From the NCBI GenBank assembly GCA_910574455.1, contig CAJSYZ010000010.1, forward strand, positions 2,074,770 through 2,138,769: a DNA stretch of 64,000 nt, read 5' to 3'. Both the position numbers and the translations under genes were made by a program. The notes beneath the pieces were generated by a model, which did not search any database, had not been told where the DNA came from, and was given only the letters and a program-made list of their open reading frames with translations. Numbering within the stretch: position 1 is the first letter of the stretch; each line of letters begins with the position of its first letter. The DNA comes from Trichaptum fuscoviolaceum. Its lineage: Eukaryota; Basidiomycota; Agaricomycetes; Hymenochaetales; Trichaptaceae. Below, in pieces: positions 12,409-24,625 of this stretch.

Positions 12409-12913
12409 TATAGGAGGGGGGAGAAGGGCTGGGTGGACACTTAATTATCAGGAATGCTTTGTACGATTGAATATTTGATGGGTAAGGCTGTCGTAGCGAT
12501 ATTTCTCGTTTGTTTCAAGAAGTCATAGATGAACTGGCGATTGAATACTGTAACTCAGTTGTCTGATAAAACACCCTTCCACCAGTATTGCTCACATCAA
12601 ATCCTGTAGAGGACATGCGTCTTGTGTTTCACCTCAGGTATGAAACCTATGATAATGCACTCCGGTTCAGCAAAAGTGGAGATCTCTGCCAACTCATGAC
12701 ATATAAGCTTCATTACATTTTACATAAAGATACACAGATAGATGCTTTAAAACTCGGTCTATAACATACATAAATATAAGCGCACAGCTGCTACACAATA
12801 GACGATCGTCTACAAGACGAAGTCACGAAGAAAAGCGCAAGTCTGCAGATCCTGCAGAAGTTTGCAAGTTATAGCCTAAGACCAGCTGTCTGGCCATCGG
12901 GATTATCGAAGCT
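12409..12913. other. Convergent 3' intergenic region
   Basis: A+T-rich DNA between the 3' ends of the first transporter (plus) and the Zn2Cys6 gene (minus). No open frame of note; it presumably holds both 3' UTRs. Confidence 0.6.
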
Positions 12914-13745
12914 TCACAATTGACGCGTGCCACCAAAACCAGGCGCAGTTAAATAAACCTGTGCGAATACGTGGTCAGCGCGTTACGAAGAGAAGATCAA
13001 TGACATACCGTCGAAGACGAATACGGATCTGACGGCACTTGGCAGTGATAATCAGGTTGCTGTGCGGTGACATCGATTGGATGCTGGAACAATAATGAGT
13101 TACTGCATTCATCCGGGTTCCATTCGTTCACGATGGAGGATGACGATTCGCATGCGTAATAGGGTCCGGCGATAGACTGAAATTGGCCGTTGGAGACAAT
13201 CGCCAGGCTGTCGTTTTGTATTCCTGTGAGCGACGAAAGATCCGACAAGCCTGAAGGAGACTCTAACGCCTATATTAATGAAGGATGGTTGAGTATTTAT
13301 AGATTATCCAAGCCAAAGCGGGTAACTTACAGGGCGGATGCATGTCTCGCCCCGAGCTCTGCATCTCTGGCACAAACGCGACTCTCCAGGACCGGTGACA
13401 ATAACGCACTACAGAGGTTGTACAAGTGAGTCATACACAAACGTAGATTCAAAAGTCTTTCACCTTTTTCCGCGAAGTAGCACATGCGACGCATGGGTCC
13501 ATGTTGCGAATCGGAAGATCTCGGTTGTAGATGCAGCTTTTGGATTTCCTGGGATCGACAAAGTCCAATACGGTTCGGAGGGAGCCGTCGATGGGCATGT
13601 CAAGATGAGCTCCGGATGCGACGCGGTTTAGCTCCTCGACGAGGAAGGGATCCTCAACAACGTGCTGGACGGCAATAACGGCATTGATGAAGGCCAGGAG
13701 GCGAGTGGCAGCGGGCTTGTCAATGCGGCTTCGCAAAGGGGGCAT
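12914..13745 (-). CDS. Small Zn(II)2Cys6 zinc-cluster protein
   Basis: Four exons on the minus strand (13745-13464, 13408-13331, 13269-13009, 12958-12914) join in phase 0 and give 221 residues. The first exon gives a helical N-terminus of about 80 residues with a hydrophobic stretch (LLAFINAVIAVQHVVEDP) and an acidic end. A fungal binuclear cluster spans the first two introns: CVACATSRKKC, then an 11-residue loop, then CQRCRARGETC. This is exactly C-x2-C-x6-C-x11-C-x2-C-x6-C. Such clusters bind two Zn ions and contact CGG half-sites in Gal4-type regulators. The remainder is Ser/Tyr/Gln-rich and ends GFGGTRQL. There is no fungal_trans middle domain, and the cluster sits in the middle of the protein rather than at its N-terminus. 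A regulator of the neighbouring transporters is possible but not shown. Confidence 0.8.
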
Positions 13746-15604
13746 CGCCAAGGTGACTTCCAAGATCCAGGGCCAGGACCACTACGTCTCCGTTGAGGAG
13801 TTCCTAAGGGACCTACCTACAAACTGACCGTAGGCTTTTTATACTTTTTAAAAAATATAGACGCCCTAGTTTTCCCTTCCAGTTGAGTGATTTGTTGCTT
13901 ATTACTTAAGAGTATGAAGTGACTGAAAAGAGACAAAAACACGAATGAGATAAAAGCACGAGTAAGGGAATGAGGACGATATACGCGTGTAGGGTGCCTA
14001 CCTTCATGCAAACGTACAGCTGCCTGCAGCCGATAGGAACGCTGCCTTTCACAGCCCCCGTTTACAGTCCCAACGGAGGTAAAGTGGGCGGAAGTGAATC
14101 GGCGACTCTGATTATGGTTGTATGGAATCATCGAAGCGAGGACTCGGAGAACATGCTTACAATGCCTTTTCCATTATCGTTTATGTGTTCCGGCCTATCA
14201 TCCCGTCCAGGTGAGTCACGACTCGCCAAAGTGTAGGCTCATTCAGAACGGGATCCTTCTATCGATGCTGATAGTTAGCTTTCCATCATAATCTTTTAAT
14301 GTACTTGCACTACACGTATCCACGCACTGATGGTATCGAAGCCTTCGAACGGTCTGCATAATGTCAGGGATATGTCTCAGGATTCGTATACGGTCATTGA
14401 ATATGTATGAAACACTCACCAGCATGAATGAACTCGGACTTGCAATTTTCGCTCGCCTTCCTGAGAATTTTATACCCCTGGAGTACTGTTCCACCACTGT
14501 AGCAATTGTCCGTATTGATCATATCCTATAACTTGATGGGACCGAGAGGCTCTAGCTATGCCAAAGTTCAGAGATAGATTGGCGAATACACTCGATAATG
14601 GACAAGTTTTTGCAGTCAGAAAACTTGAAAGAGCACCGAATAATCGCTCATTCTGAAAGGCCGTTGCTGCATATTAGGACAGTAAGATGGGCGTAACGAA
14701 AGGTGTGCAATCCTCAAATTAAAGTTCATCAACACGAGATAGCGCCGCACGAGCAATGCGTCGTGTGCGTGTTCACAAGCAGGCTCTTATACGTTTGCGC
14801 CGAAGCTATCAAATTCGTCAGAATACCACTTCAAAGAAATTTCGAGAAGACTGACCGTGACTGGAGTCCAGCGCGCCGAGGTTAACTTATTCATTGATAG
14901 GCTCGTTAACGAGGATCATCGAGACCTAAAAACATAAAGCTTGATGGTTTGCGCAGGCACACGGCTGCCCACCTAAAGGAGCTCTGGACTCGACCCAGCC
15001 TCCACAATAGATGAACAAATGACCTTCAATAGCGACTGGTTCACGAGTCTAACTTCGGTGATGGGATGAGGAGAGATTTTGCTCGACTTTCAACTTTCTC
15101 GTTTGGACCCTCATTGCGTGCCAGTGCCAGTGTGAATGTATTGCCCATTTTGAATGCCACTCTTCACGTTGTCGATATTGCGGTTCGGCATGCTTCTCTA
15201 TCCTCCGTGCATTCCGTACTTATTTCTGTTCAACCTCTACTTTTCTTTGACACAGGCTATACTCCTGTCCACATAACCCACTTTGAAGCCTAATGGCTGT
15301 ATGCTAGCTTTGAATGACTTGGAAAGAAACCAGAGTCTCGGAAGAACATATCGCCTCTGGTTCTCCCGCATTCAATTCACCCTCCATCGCTTTGTTCATT
15401 ATAAAAGTCTGACTGTCGGACTCAAATCGTCTATGTACGTTATGGAAGTAGAGGCTTCCGAAAGATACCTTATTCTTAGCTGACGGAGGGCCGAAGGTAT
15501 GTACATTATGTTAATCAAGTCGAGGTTGTCCTACTCGAATCCTATCCCTCCTCACCACTCCCACCCTCGACATCCTGCAAGTCAAAGGTCGGATCTACCT
15601 AGTT
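13746..15604. other. Large intergenic region between the Zn2Cys6 gene and transporter copy 2
   Basis: I see no supportable gene in almost 1.9 kb. Frames at 13970-14236 (plus) and 14243-14497 (minus) lack motifs and splice support. The last 60 nt are pyrimidine-rich (CTATCCCTCCTCACCACTCCC), typical of a leader just before the ATG at 15605. The region may contain promoter elements for divergent transcription of both neighbours. Confidence 0.5.
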
Positions 15605-17925
15605 ATGAGCGAGAAGCACGGACCAACCGATAGCCTCGAGAAAGTAGATGTGGAACAGAAGGAGGTCATCGAGCAAGACGAAACGACTCTAGAAAACTAT
15701 GTCATCTCTTCGCAAAAGGAGCGCAAACTAGTCAGAAAACTGGATAAGCGTATCCTGCTGATCATCTACACCTTGTACCTCTTTGCATGTGAGTCCCACA
15801 AGCTACTGGCAATCGGAGCTGAACTTTGAATACTATACACATCCAGTCCTTGATCGTTCAAATCTAGGAAATGCGCGCCTCCAAGGTCTTCCGGAAGATA
15901 CGCTGCATGGCGACCCTACCGGTGTTCTTTTTGATTGGGTCACCTCTGCGTTCTACTTCTCATATGTACGCAAAATGCTAGTCAATCGTGAGCTCATCTC
16001 CGACTCAATTCGTCCCAGGTTCTTTGTCCGGTGCCGGCGACAGTAGTTTCGAAGTACTTCCCGCCGCACCTCTGGCTCGGCGCCGCTACTATAGGCTGGG
16101 GCACATGTTCTACGTTGATGGTTGCCACACTCCTGTTCTCTCTCGTCATTTGAGACTGGTTTCTGATACGATTTGCTAGGCAACCGGCTTCAACTTCGCA
16201 GGTTTAATGGTAACACGAATCGGCTTGGGCGTTTTCGAGGCGTGCTTCGGACCGGGAATTCCCTTATACCTGTGTAAGTCCATTGTTCATAAGTACTTCA
16301 TTTCATTCCATTTGATTTCTAAATGCTTTCTACGTGTCGACGCAGCCTATTTCTATACCAAGCGGGAGTTGGGTAAGCGCTTGGCTTACTACCAGAGCTT
16401 CGGTATAGTCGCAAGCGCCTTCAGTGGTCTCATTGCATTTGGTATTCAAAATGCGCACGTTCGTATTCCAAACTGGAAGTTGATGTTCATTATCGAGGTA
16501 TCATTTCCCTGTCATTTCCAATATCATACTTGACTTGGTGTTGATGATATTGTTCGTGTTTATAGGGCCTTCCGGCGACGATGTTGGGACTTCTTGCCAT
16601 AGCGTTTCTCCCCAACCGTCCTGAGATGACAGCATTCTTGAACGAAGATGAACGGAGGATTGCTGCAGCTCGAAGGACACGAGGAATCAGTGGAGATGAT
16701 GGCTTCGTAATCAATAAATGTCAGTCTCAATCTGGCATAATGCAAGAACATTAAGTTACACTATCTTCCCCTTCCAGCGCATGTTGTAGCGGCATTCAAG
16801 GACTGGAGGGTTTGTCGCCTTACGAAAGAGTGTGATCTACGAGCATACCTAAGTCTTTGCAGGTTTACTGTGGCGGGGTAGTCTATTTGGGACTCAACTG
16901 TACCGCGGCATCCCTCTCGGCGTTTCTTCCTACCATCATCAAGACCTTCGGTTTCAGTGAGTGTATACCATTATTTCTGGAAGATGACGCAGCAGATTAA
17001 TATTATGTTGAACTCATCTTCGAAGCGAATGCTATCGCTCAGCTGCTAACAGTCCCACCATACATAATCGCAGCTTTCTGTCTCGTGTCGCTATCCTACG
17101 TTGCCGACCATATTCAAAGCCGGGGGATGATTATGGCTGGAGCTAGTTTTGTCGGAGGAGTCGGATACCTGTGAGTTTAATCAGAAATTACGTAGCTTAG
17201 ATGTGTTTAAAGTGACGCTCCTACCCCGCGTAGGCTTCTGATAGTCGTTCCTTCAAACAACCATGTGCGGTATTTCGCATGCATTTGTGTTACAGCCGGC
17301 GCTTGGGTGTCCATCGGTTTTATCATTGCTTGGTGTACGTATATTTAATTTTATATTCAGAACTGCCGTCATCACAAATCTAGATGCGCACAATCTCGGA
17401 TCTGAGACCAAGCGATCGGCAGGAATACCAATATATATGGCCATTGGGCAGAGCGGGAGTATCATCGGGTCGCACATATTCCCTGCGACTCAAGGGCCTC
17501 GTTATATGTGAGAACGAAATACTCTTCACATTGCGAGTTTGCACCTGATAGACATATTGCAATTTTCAGCCAAGGATATGCAAGTGAGGCGCCCAGGTGT
17601 TTAGGAAGCTGCACAAGACTCATGAAAAATCGTTCTCCCCAGTTTCTTGTGCTCTCATGTTCCTTTCTTCATTGGCTGCCTACGTTTTATCCGTGAGCAT
17701 TAATTCAGTCCTCTCCTTTAACGATTATGACAGCCAGTCTCGTACATACAGGTATCGTATCGAAGAGCGAACGAGAATCGCGACCGCCTTCACGGACGTC
17801 CGGACCCAGATGCGATGGTCGATGTATCACAACTCGCGGATAAGGTACGAGCAGAATTCTCTCTCTTTCTTCGCCTTTTCTCACGGAGAGCGCCTCAGGC
17901 ACCTGCTTTCCGATACATTCCTTGA
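15605..17925 (+). CDS. MFS transporter, anion:cation symporter type, copy 2
   Basis: This is the second paralogue of the array, a twelve-helix MFS permease of the Dal5/Tna1-like branch. It starts MSEKHGPTDSLEKVDVEQKE and reads on to KERKLVRKLDKRILLI at helix 1. Conserved blocks are LDRSNLGNARLQGLP, FDWVTSAFYFSY, TRIGLGVFEACFGPG, AYFYTKRELGKRLAYYQS, FLPNRPEMTAFLNEDERR, FKDWR, FLPTIIKTFGF and AHNLGSETKRSAG. The C-terminus is APAFRYIP. Intron positions match the other copies. It is clearly closer to copy 3 than to copy 1: both have AYYQS, SAFSGLIAFGIQNA and the RRTRGISGD loop. All exons stay in frame, so I read it as functional. The substrate is not determined; carboxylates, ureides or vitamins are typical in the family. 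Confidence 0.9.
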
Positions 17926-19014
17926 CAGACAACTTGAATGCGATATTGAAAAGAGCAGGTATAGATGCTAGGCGCATGCGTCAGATTGTATACTGCAATG
18001 CAAACGTAGGAAGCAATGTTGAATTTGATGCGTCTTAACGCAACACGTACGTGATTCTGCGTATCGAAGATGGCTGGCATGCAACAGTAAGCGCCACCAT
18101 CCATGAGAGTACAGTCTTAGGTACCCTCGTAAAGAGACATTTAGATGTATTAGACACGGTTCAAGAAATGCCGCAGTGGTGGACATTAGAGTGCGGAATA
18201 GGTGCAATGAAGAAAATAGCAAAATACGCGCAAACAGCACTACTACTGGTAGGGTGGTACAACACCTCATTGAACTGATACGATAGCCTGTACAGAATGG
18301 CATGCATGTTATAGGGAATGAGATCACACCCAATAGCGTTTGTACATGTATATGAATTCTTGAGCTTCGCACCGAGGTTGACAATAGTACATTCGTGATA
18401 ACCTGGGATAGGGTCTGAACTTGAACTCTCGCATAAACTTGAAATTATTCCTCCTCTTTAACACCACAGAATCACTTCCTGATCGAGGGTTTTGGGTCTC
18501 TGAAGTTTGAACGAGCTGGTTTAAATAGAACTTCCGCATGCTTTGCGATCTAAAGATTATATTCTGTTCAACGTTGCCCCTGTGGGCCTGGAGCCGGAGT
18601 ATCACAATATCATTACTATCATTCGAATTTTGAATTACACACCATCTCTGGCCTTTGTTAAGGCACCTATCGCTCCATTCAGCTTCCAATTATAGGTGCC
18701 GAAAGAGTATTATCCCCGCTGCTCGGCGGTCACTTCCCACCATCTGCTTCTCCAGCTAAGATTAAACAACATGAAGATCATGGGGTAGGAAACGTGCCCA
18801 ACTTCATAGTTTCATTGAGGGATTAGAATGAGGCCACTCTTGAAAAGCTTAATATCCTGTACGAGCAGCTCATTCGCCACTCGCGGAAGCCCGAGGCTAT
18901 AATGATGAGCAAGTCGAGGTCGTCGAGCGCCCTGGAGTAAGTGCATACTCCGTACCCCTCCCCGCTCCTCCCCCTTTATAACCTGCAGGTCATATTTCAG
19001 CTGCAATCCCAACG
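17926..19014. other. Intergenic region between transporter copies 2 and 3
   Basis: No gene with motif or splice support is seen. Short frames on the minus strand (17968-18384, 18324-18689) lack any recognisable domain. The sequence before 19015 is again C/T-rich (CCCCTCCCCGCTCCTCCCCC), resembling the leaders of the other copies. Confidence 0.5.
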
Positions 19015-21298
19015 ATGAATGAGAGTAAACGCTTAAGAAGTGACAGCCTTGACAAGGTGGATGTAGGAAGGGAGGTGACATCCCTAGATCAATATCCTAT
19101 ATCTCAGCATGAGGAACGCAAATTAGTCGCAAAACTTGACAGGCGCATTCTGCCTATAATCTATGCACTATATCTCTTTGCCTGTGAGTCTGGTAGTCGC
19201 TAGACTGGTGCACATACTAAAACAAAGAGCTGCGGACAGTCCTAGACCGCTCGAATCTCGGGAATGCTCGCCTCCAAGGCCTCCCAGAGGACACACTACA
19301 TGGCGATCCATCTGGCGTTCTCTTCGACTGGGTCACATCCGCGTTTTACTTCTCATACGTAAGTCACAATGCACAGGCTCCCCCGATGGATTGTGCTCAT
19401 TCAAGACATGTTATCCATGCAGGTCCTATGTCAAGTGCCGGCGACGGTGGCCTCAAAGTTCTTTCCGCCTCGCGTCTGGCTTGGTGTCGCTACCATAGGC
19501 TGGGGTGCTTGTTCCACTTTAATGGTAGTTCTTGTACTTTCCCCCAATAGACTTTAAAGATTCTATACAATTTCTGCAGGCAACTGGCTTTGATTTTGCA
19601 GGACTTATGGTGGCGCGGATTGGTCTCGGTGCTTTCGAGGCTTGCTTCGCACCCGGAATTCCCCTATATTTATGTCAGTATTCTTCATTCAACTTCCATT
19701 TCTTATCACTCACATGACGCACTCTCTTCAAAACGATGAAGCCTATTTCTATACCAAACGGGAGCTGGGAAAACGCATGGCTTACTACCAAAGTTGCGGC
19801 GCTATTGCAAGCGCCTTCAGCGGCCTCATTGCATTTGGCATTCAAAATGCACGCGTACCCATTGCCAATTGGAAATTGATGTTCATTGTCGAGGTATGTC
19901 ATTGTCGCATAGAAATCTGTCTCTTAAGATAAGATTTGTACCAACGCACTTTCAGGGAGTACCTGCAGCATTCATGGGACTGGTTACTATGGTGTTCCTA
20001 CCCAACCGACCGGAAATGACCAAGTTTTTGAACGAAGATGAGAGGAGGATAACTGCAGTGCGGAGGACAAGGGGGATCAGCGGAGATAATGGCTTCACAA
20101 TCAACAAAAGTGAGTTCGAAGTTCGTATGCAATAGCCTTGACGACTTACAGATTTGCATCGCACAGCTCACGTGGCGGCGGCCTTCAAGGACTGGAGGGT
20201 ACGTTAATTCTGATAAAGTGCGTTAGATGGATATAATATTCCTTTCACAGGTATACTGCGGAGGAGTGTTGTACTTGGGGGTCAACTGCACAGCGGCGTC
20301 TCTCTCTGCATTTCTTCCCACCATCATCAAGACCTTCGGTTTCAGTAAGCAAATGATCTATTACTAAAGAATGAAATCACCGTACAAATAATTACATCTC
20401 TGAAGCGAATGCGATCGCTCAGCTGTTAACAGTACCTCCATATGCTGTCGCCGCATTTTGCCTAATATCGCTGTCTTACCTTGCCGATCATCTGCAAAGC
20501 CGTGGGATGTTCATGGCTGGAGCTAGTTTCGTTGGGGGAGTTGGGTATCTGTATGTCTTCATCAGCGAATTCTGCGATAGCGAAGGAACTAAAAATGCCA
20601 AAATGACCTAGGCTTTTACTCTTAGTCCCCACGAACATCCATGTGCGGTATTTCGGCTGTATCTGTGTAACGACCGGGGCTTGGGTGACAATTGGTTTCA
20701 CAATTGCGTGGTGTATGTCTGCGCATATTGAATATACCATATGCTGCCATAACTTGCAATACAGATGCGCACAACCTCGGATCTGAAACCAAGCGATCGG
20801 CAGGCATGCCTATTTATATGGCCATTGGACAATGTGGAAGCATTATAGGATCGCACATATTCCCGGCGACCCAAGGACCTCGATATATGTAAGAGCGATG
20901 ATTATACTTCAAATGTTATTCTGAGTCTGATCGAGATATAACAATCCCAGTGAAGGATATGCAAGTGAGAATCGCAGATTCCCAATACAATGTATAAGAC
21001 TCACTACTTTCGTCTCTAGTCTCTTGCGCGCTCATGTTCCTCTCCGCTCTAGCAGCGTTTATCCTTTCTGTAAGCACAGGCCTGACCATGGTTACCTAAG
21101 ATTCTGATAATGAGAGATATTCTAAGGTGTCATATCGTAAAGCAAACCAGAATCGGGACCGTCTGTATGGTTGCCCTGACCCAGACGCAATGGTCGATGT
21201 ATCAGAACTTGCAGATAAGGTATGGTTGCAGTCGCCTTTGCTTCTCATTGATCTCATCAAGAGTTTCGCAAGCGCCAGCGTTCCGATATATTCCTTGA
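19015..21298 (+). CDS. MFS transporter, anion:cation symporter type, copy 3
   Basis: This is the third tandem paralogue. It starts MNESKRLRSDSLDKVDVG and enters helix 1 at ERKLVAKLDRRILPI. Shared blocks are LDRSNLGNARLQGLP, VARIGLGAFEACFAPG, AYFYTKRELGKRMAYYQS, FLPNRPEMTKFLNEDERR, AHVAAAFKDWR, FLPTIIKTFGF, AHNLGSETKRSAG and the closing APAFRYIP. Exon layout follows copies 1 and 2, and no stop or frameshift is seen. Compared with copy 2 the differences are mainly conservative, pointing to a recent duplication followed by divergence of the N-terminal tail and some loops. The copies may differ in substrate or expression. It is an integral plasma-membrane protein by family. Dynactin p27 follows convergently about 200 nt downstream. 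Confidence 0.9.
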
Positions 21299-21498
21299 CC
21301 TACACACAGATTAGGCGTGAAAGGATATGTAGTTTCAGATAGGGCGATGTAAGGAGGATGCGAGATAGATTGATGAGTACGGGTACAAAGCATGTGAAAG
21401 AATGTAGAGATTATGAAAAGTCCTGCGGATGTTATGAACTTCCTTGTGTAATCTAGGGATGATAGAACACTCACCAAAGCCATTCAGCCTGCAATAGC

Positions 21499-22126
21499 TC
21501 ATGTCCCTTCTCCCCTTGCCTCACTCCTTGCATCCGTCCTTCTCACCCTATTGAATTTTGGTAACATCTCTCTTAGATAGTCTGCGTGCTTCTTTCTGAG
21601 ATCGGCCTCTTGCACCTTTCCTCGACCACTCCATACGTGTGTTTCAGCATCAGGTCCATAGTATACTGTGTAGTCATCCATAAGCTCATCCTCGACTGGG
21701 ACGACAAGACATTTCGGCCCAATCACACAGTGACTTCCCATCCTCACTGTGTGGTGCACGCGCGCTTTCGTGGACACAGTATTCCAGTTGCCGATAGAAG
21801 GGCATTCAACACGACATCCTATTTCAAAGAGGTTGTCATCGCCAATACGCATTGTTTCCTTCCTCTTGTTAACAAGAGTCGCGCCTTCTTCAATGATATT
21901 GTTAGATCCGATGAGGATAGGCCCGCCGAAGGCAAATATGAATGCCTTGGGGTGGACAATGGTACCGGGACCAATGGTGATATCGCCCTTGAGTTCTACA
22001 TCCTGGCAGACTAGCGCTTTCGAGTGAATTGTGTATTTATCTTTGCTTTATTTGCGATGAGAGACAATTTGTGTATAGGAGCGAAGAACTCACAGTGGTG
22101 GCATTCAAGTTGATGTCGTTCGGCAT
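21499..22126 (-). CDS. DCTN6: Dynactin subunit 6 (p27), left-handed beta-helix protein
   Basis: The product is a subunit of the pointed-end complex of dynactin, the cytoplasmic dynein cofactor. The main exons read ALVCQDVELKGDITIGPGT, then GPILIGSNNIIEEGATLVNK, then MRIGDDNLFEIGCRVECPS and HTVRMGSHCVIGPKCLVVP. This is the hexapeptide-repeat left-handed beta-helix of p25/p27 proteins. The C-terminal helix follows (WSGRGKVQEADLRKKHADY...LPKFNRVRR), characteristic of p27. The stop is at 21499-21501. The first exon is uncertain. An ATG at 22126 opens MPNDINLNATT and reaches a good GTGAGT donor, but joining it to the next exon in the beta-helix frame needs a weaker splice site, so the exact start may differ by a few codons. 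Confidence 0.82.
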
Positions 22127-22786
22127 TATCGAAAGACACATTTGTGAGTCCACAAAGCCTTGTTGGTGCTTGTTTGCCATTGGCACTGACTTGAACCATC
22201 TCTGTGAAGTTGCCTCAGTCGACAAAACCACCTCACCGGCAATCTATGTCTCCGATTTTCTGTCTTGGCAGCTCGAGCAGTGCACGGCTGGCCGCAAATC
22301 AAAATCAAAGTCAATAACATATTCTTAAAGCTAATCTGGCAGATAAGCGATGTGGATCTGAAGCTTGTCTCCTGCCTCGTTGCCAGCACCTTTTTGATCG
22401 GAAAGTACTAATTAAGCGTCTTCAGTTCATATAATGGTGTTTAGTCCTCACTGACATCTCTATGATTAGACCAAGAATTTGACGAGCAATTCCAAGTCAT
22501 CGTCAGCAGGTTTCTAGCGCTCCTGATGGTTGCGACCCAAGCTATCGTATTTCGCTACCGGTTTCACCGTCTGAGTAACTAGCTCACACTCGTAGTCTTG
22601 GTCGGCGGAAATGCTCTTGACGAAACACCATGCGTAGAATTCATCGTGCTATACACAAGACCAATAATGCGCGGCTTGTCCTCAATACGAAATTTACAAT
22701 GGCAACAGGAGTGGTGCGCTGAAGGCTTTGGTTATCGATAAATGTGGGGGCCGGAAAAGGGTCCGTACACCCCAACTCTTTGCGCA
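22127..22786. other. Divergent intergenic region, DCTN6 / DUF6534 gene
   Basis: No supported gene is seen. A minus-strand frame at 22641-22877 begins with GTG and overlaps the first exon of the DUF6534 gene, so it is not real. The rest is presumably the shared upstream region of DCTN6 (minus) and the membrane-protein gene (plus). Confidence 0.5.
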
Positions 22787-24625
22787 ATGGCGTTGACCGT
22801 CTCTGTCGATATTTCAGCGCTGTTTGGTCCTGTCTACTGGGGTGAGCACAGCTGTTAATCTCCTGGGTCTGGCTCACTTATTGTCTATTGTACATGAAGG
22901 TTTTGTCTTAACTATCTTGTGAGTTATTGTCAAAGAAATCTCCTATTTCACTCTCATTTTATTCACTATCTCCTCTTACAGATTCTTCGGCATATCTGTT
23001 ATTCAATGTTATAACTATTTCGTTGGGACTGGGGCCCAGGACTCGCGTTCCCTTAAATCTTTAGTGAGATATTCGTTTTCTGCGGATGTTGTTCTGTTAA
23101 CGGAAAATCATAGGTCGCTTTTCTAATGTATGGAGTGTATCAGATGTCTACGCTATGGGGCTGATCATATTCACTTAATCTAGGTGCCTCGACATAATAA
23201 CAACTGTGATTGTGTCGCATGGAATGTACGAATATTTGGTAATCAATCCAAGATCTCGTCAGAGAGTTACCGCTCATTGGTACTTGTACACTTAGGTTGT
23301 TAACTTCGGAGATCCTCTGGCCCTCCTTTTTCTGACGAAGTGCGTGGATGATCTTTCCGCGACTTGACGCATGCTCAGTCAATGTATTTTAGGCCTCTTG
23401 CCGCACATTATGTTCTAACAATTGTTGCAACGCTTGCGTACGTTCTTTTGTATCTATTCTTTGAAGAGTTGCCTCAATATTTGGACAGCTCGCAACTCTT
23501 CTACGCAAGTCGCATATACATTGGTAAGTGCGAATTTGAAAAATGCACTGAAGTTTGCAGTCTTTGACTAATTCTTTAATATAGTGACCGAGCGCATCTT
23601 GTTTGCACCCATCTTAATTGTAAGTCTGAGACCTACCGGCTACGATTGCAATCGCTGATGGTGAAATCAGGCTATTCTTGCCATCATTGCCCTCGCTTCT
23701 GGGATCTGTACGTACTTGAGTCTGATTGGCTTACTCTGTGGCTTCACGTTGATGCATCCTCACAGTTCTATTCGTCGAACTCTCGGAACAAGGATTACGA
23801 CTATCAGCCCTACTACATCCGACAATACGGGTGAGCCGTTATGCCTTGAACTTCACTCCTCGATCAACGACTCCTTTCTGAGTCCCCCTCCCAACAGCTT
23901 TTGAGTATTGTCAACACAAGCACAACCGCACTGGGCGACATCGCTGCCACGGCTGCTTTGTTCGTGCATCTGGAATCAAAGATGAAGTTTGACAAGTACA
24001 ATCTCCATACAGTATCCATAAGTGCATTAATAACCATACGCATAATCTCTACGCAGAACAAAGCCCATAATCGCGACCATACTTGTGCTCGTCGTAGATC
24101 GCGGCATCCTTGTTGTCCTGGTACAAACGGGGCACATGCTCACCTTTTTGTTCGCTCCTGGTAAGCCTTTCTGGTGCGCTTGATATCTTCCTCTATGATA
24201 CAGATCATGTCTGACTTAACTCTAGGGTACCATTCCATTTTGTGCAGAGCAAGGTGCATCTCAACATGCTTCGTGAGCTTCTCCACTTCTCAGAAACAGA
24301 ATCATGCTGATAGAAGAAATCTCGGAAATCTCAGTGGCTATGTCAGTCTTCAGGTCATGCTTCACAATGAGCTACTCTGACTGACCTTTTCTCAGGTTGA
24401 ACGCGCGAGATAGTCTGCGTTCAAAGGCTGAAGCTCTGGGAATCACGATACGAAACAAGAGGGAAGAATACGACAGTCGTAAGTGTGTCTTAGCCATGTG
24501 GATAACCAAACTCGTCTAACTCAGATTCCTTTAGTTCCTTGATACAAATGATTCCTGTTTTTAGTAAGGGAGGTGGCAGGCCACAATATGGTTTCGATCT
24601 CGAGCTTCGAGAGGAACAGACTTGA
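22787..24625 (+). CDS. DUF6534-type seven-helix membrane protein
   Basis: I assign this to the basidiomycete DUF6534 membrane family from several exons. Exon 1 (22787-22841) starts MALTVSVDISALFGPVYW. A 19-nt exon (22900-22918) and an exon from 22982 give GFVLTILFFGISVIQCYNY and DSRSLKSLV. The next pieces read DIITTVIVSHGMYEYLV, NFGDPLALLFL and FYASRIYIG. After further introns come TERILFAPILIAILAIIAL and VNTSTTALGDIAATAALFV, then VVDRGILVVLVQTGHML, PFHFVQSKVHLNML and LNARDSLRSKAEA. This order matches the family: ITTxxVQxYxY start, SHGxYxYLVxNFG, YRIY, and a domain ending in xNSRDxLR. Function is unknown; members are predicted 7-TM proteins of the plasma membrane. Two joins (near 23064 and near 24270) need weak splice sites, so a broken allele cannot be excluded. 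The 3' end is approximate. Confidence 0.65.

Noticed and set aside
22641..22877. Minus-strand frame ending LCIAR, resembling a CaaX pheromone precursor
   Set aside because: It begins with GTG, overlaps the first exon of the DUF6534 gene, and Arg in the last position is not accepted by farnesyltransferase.
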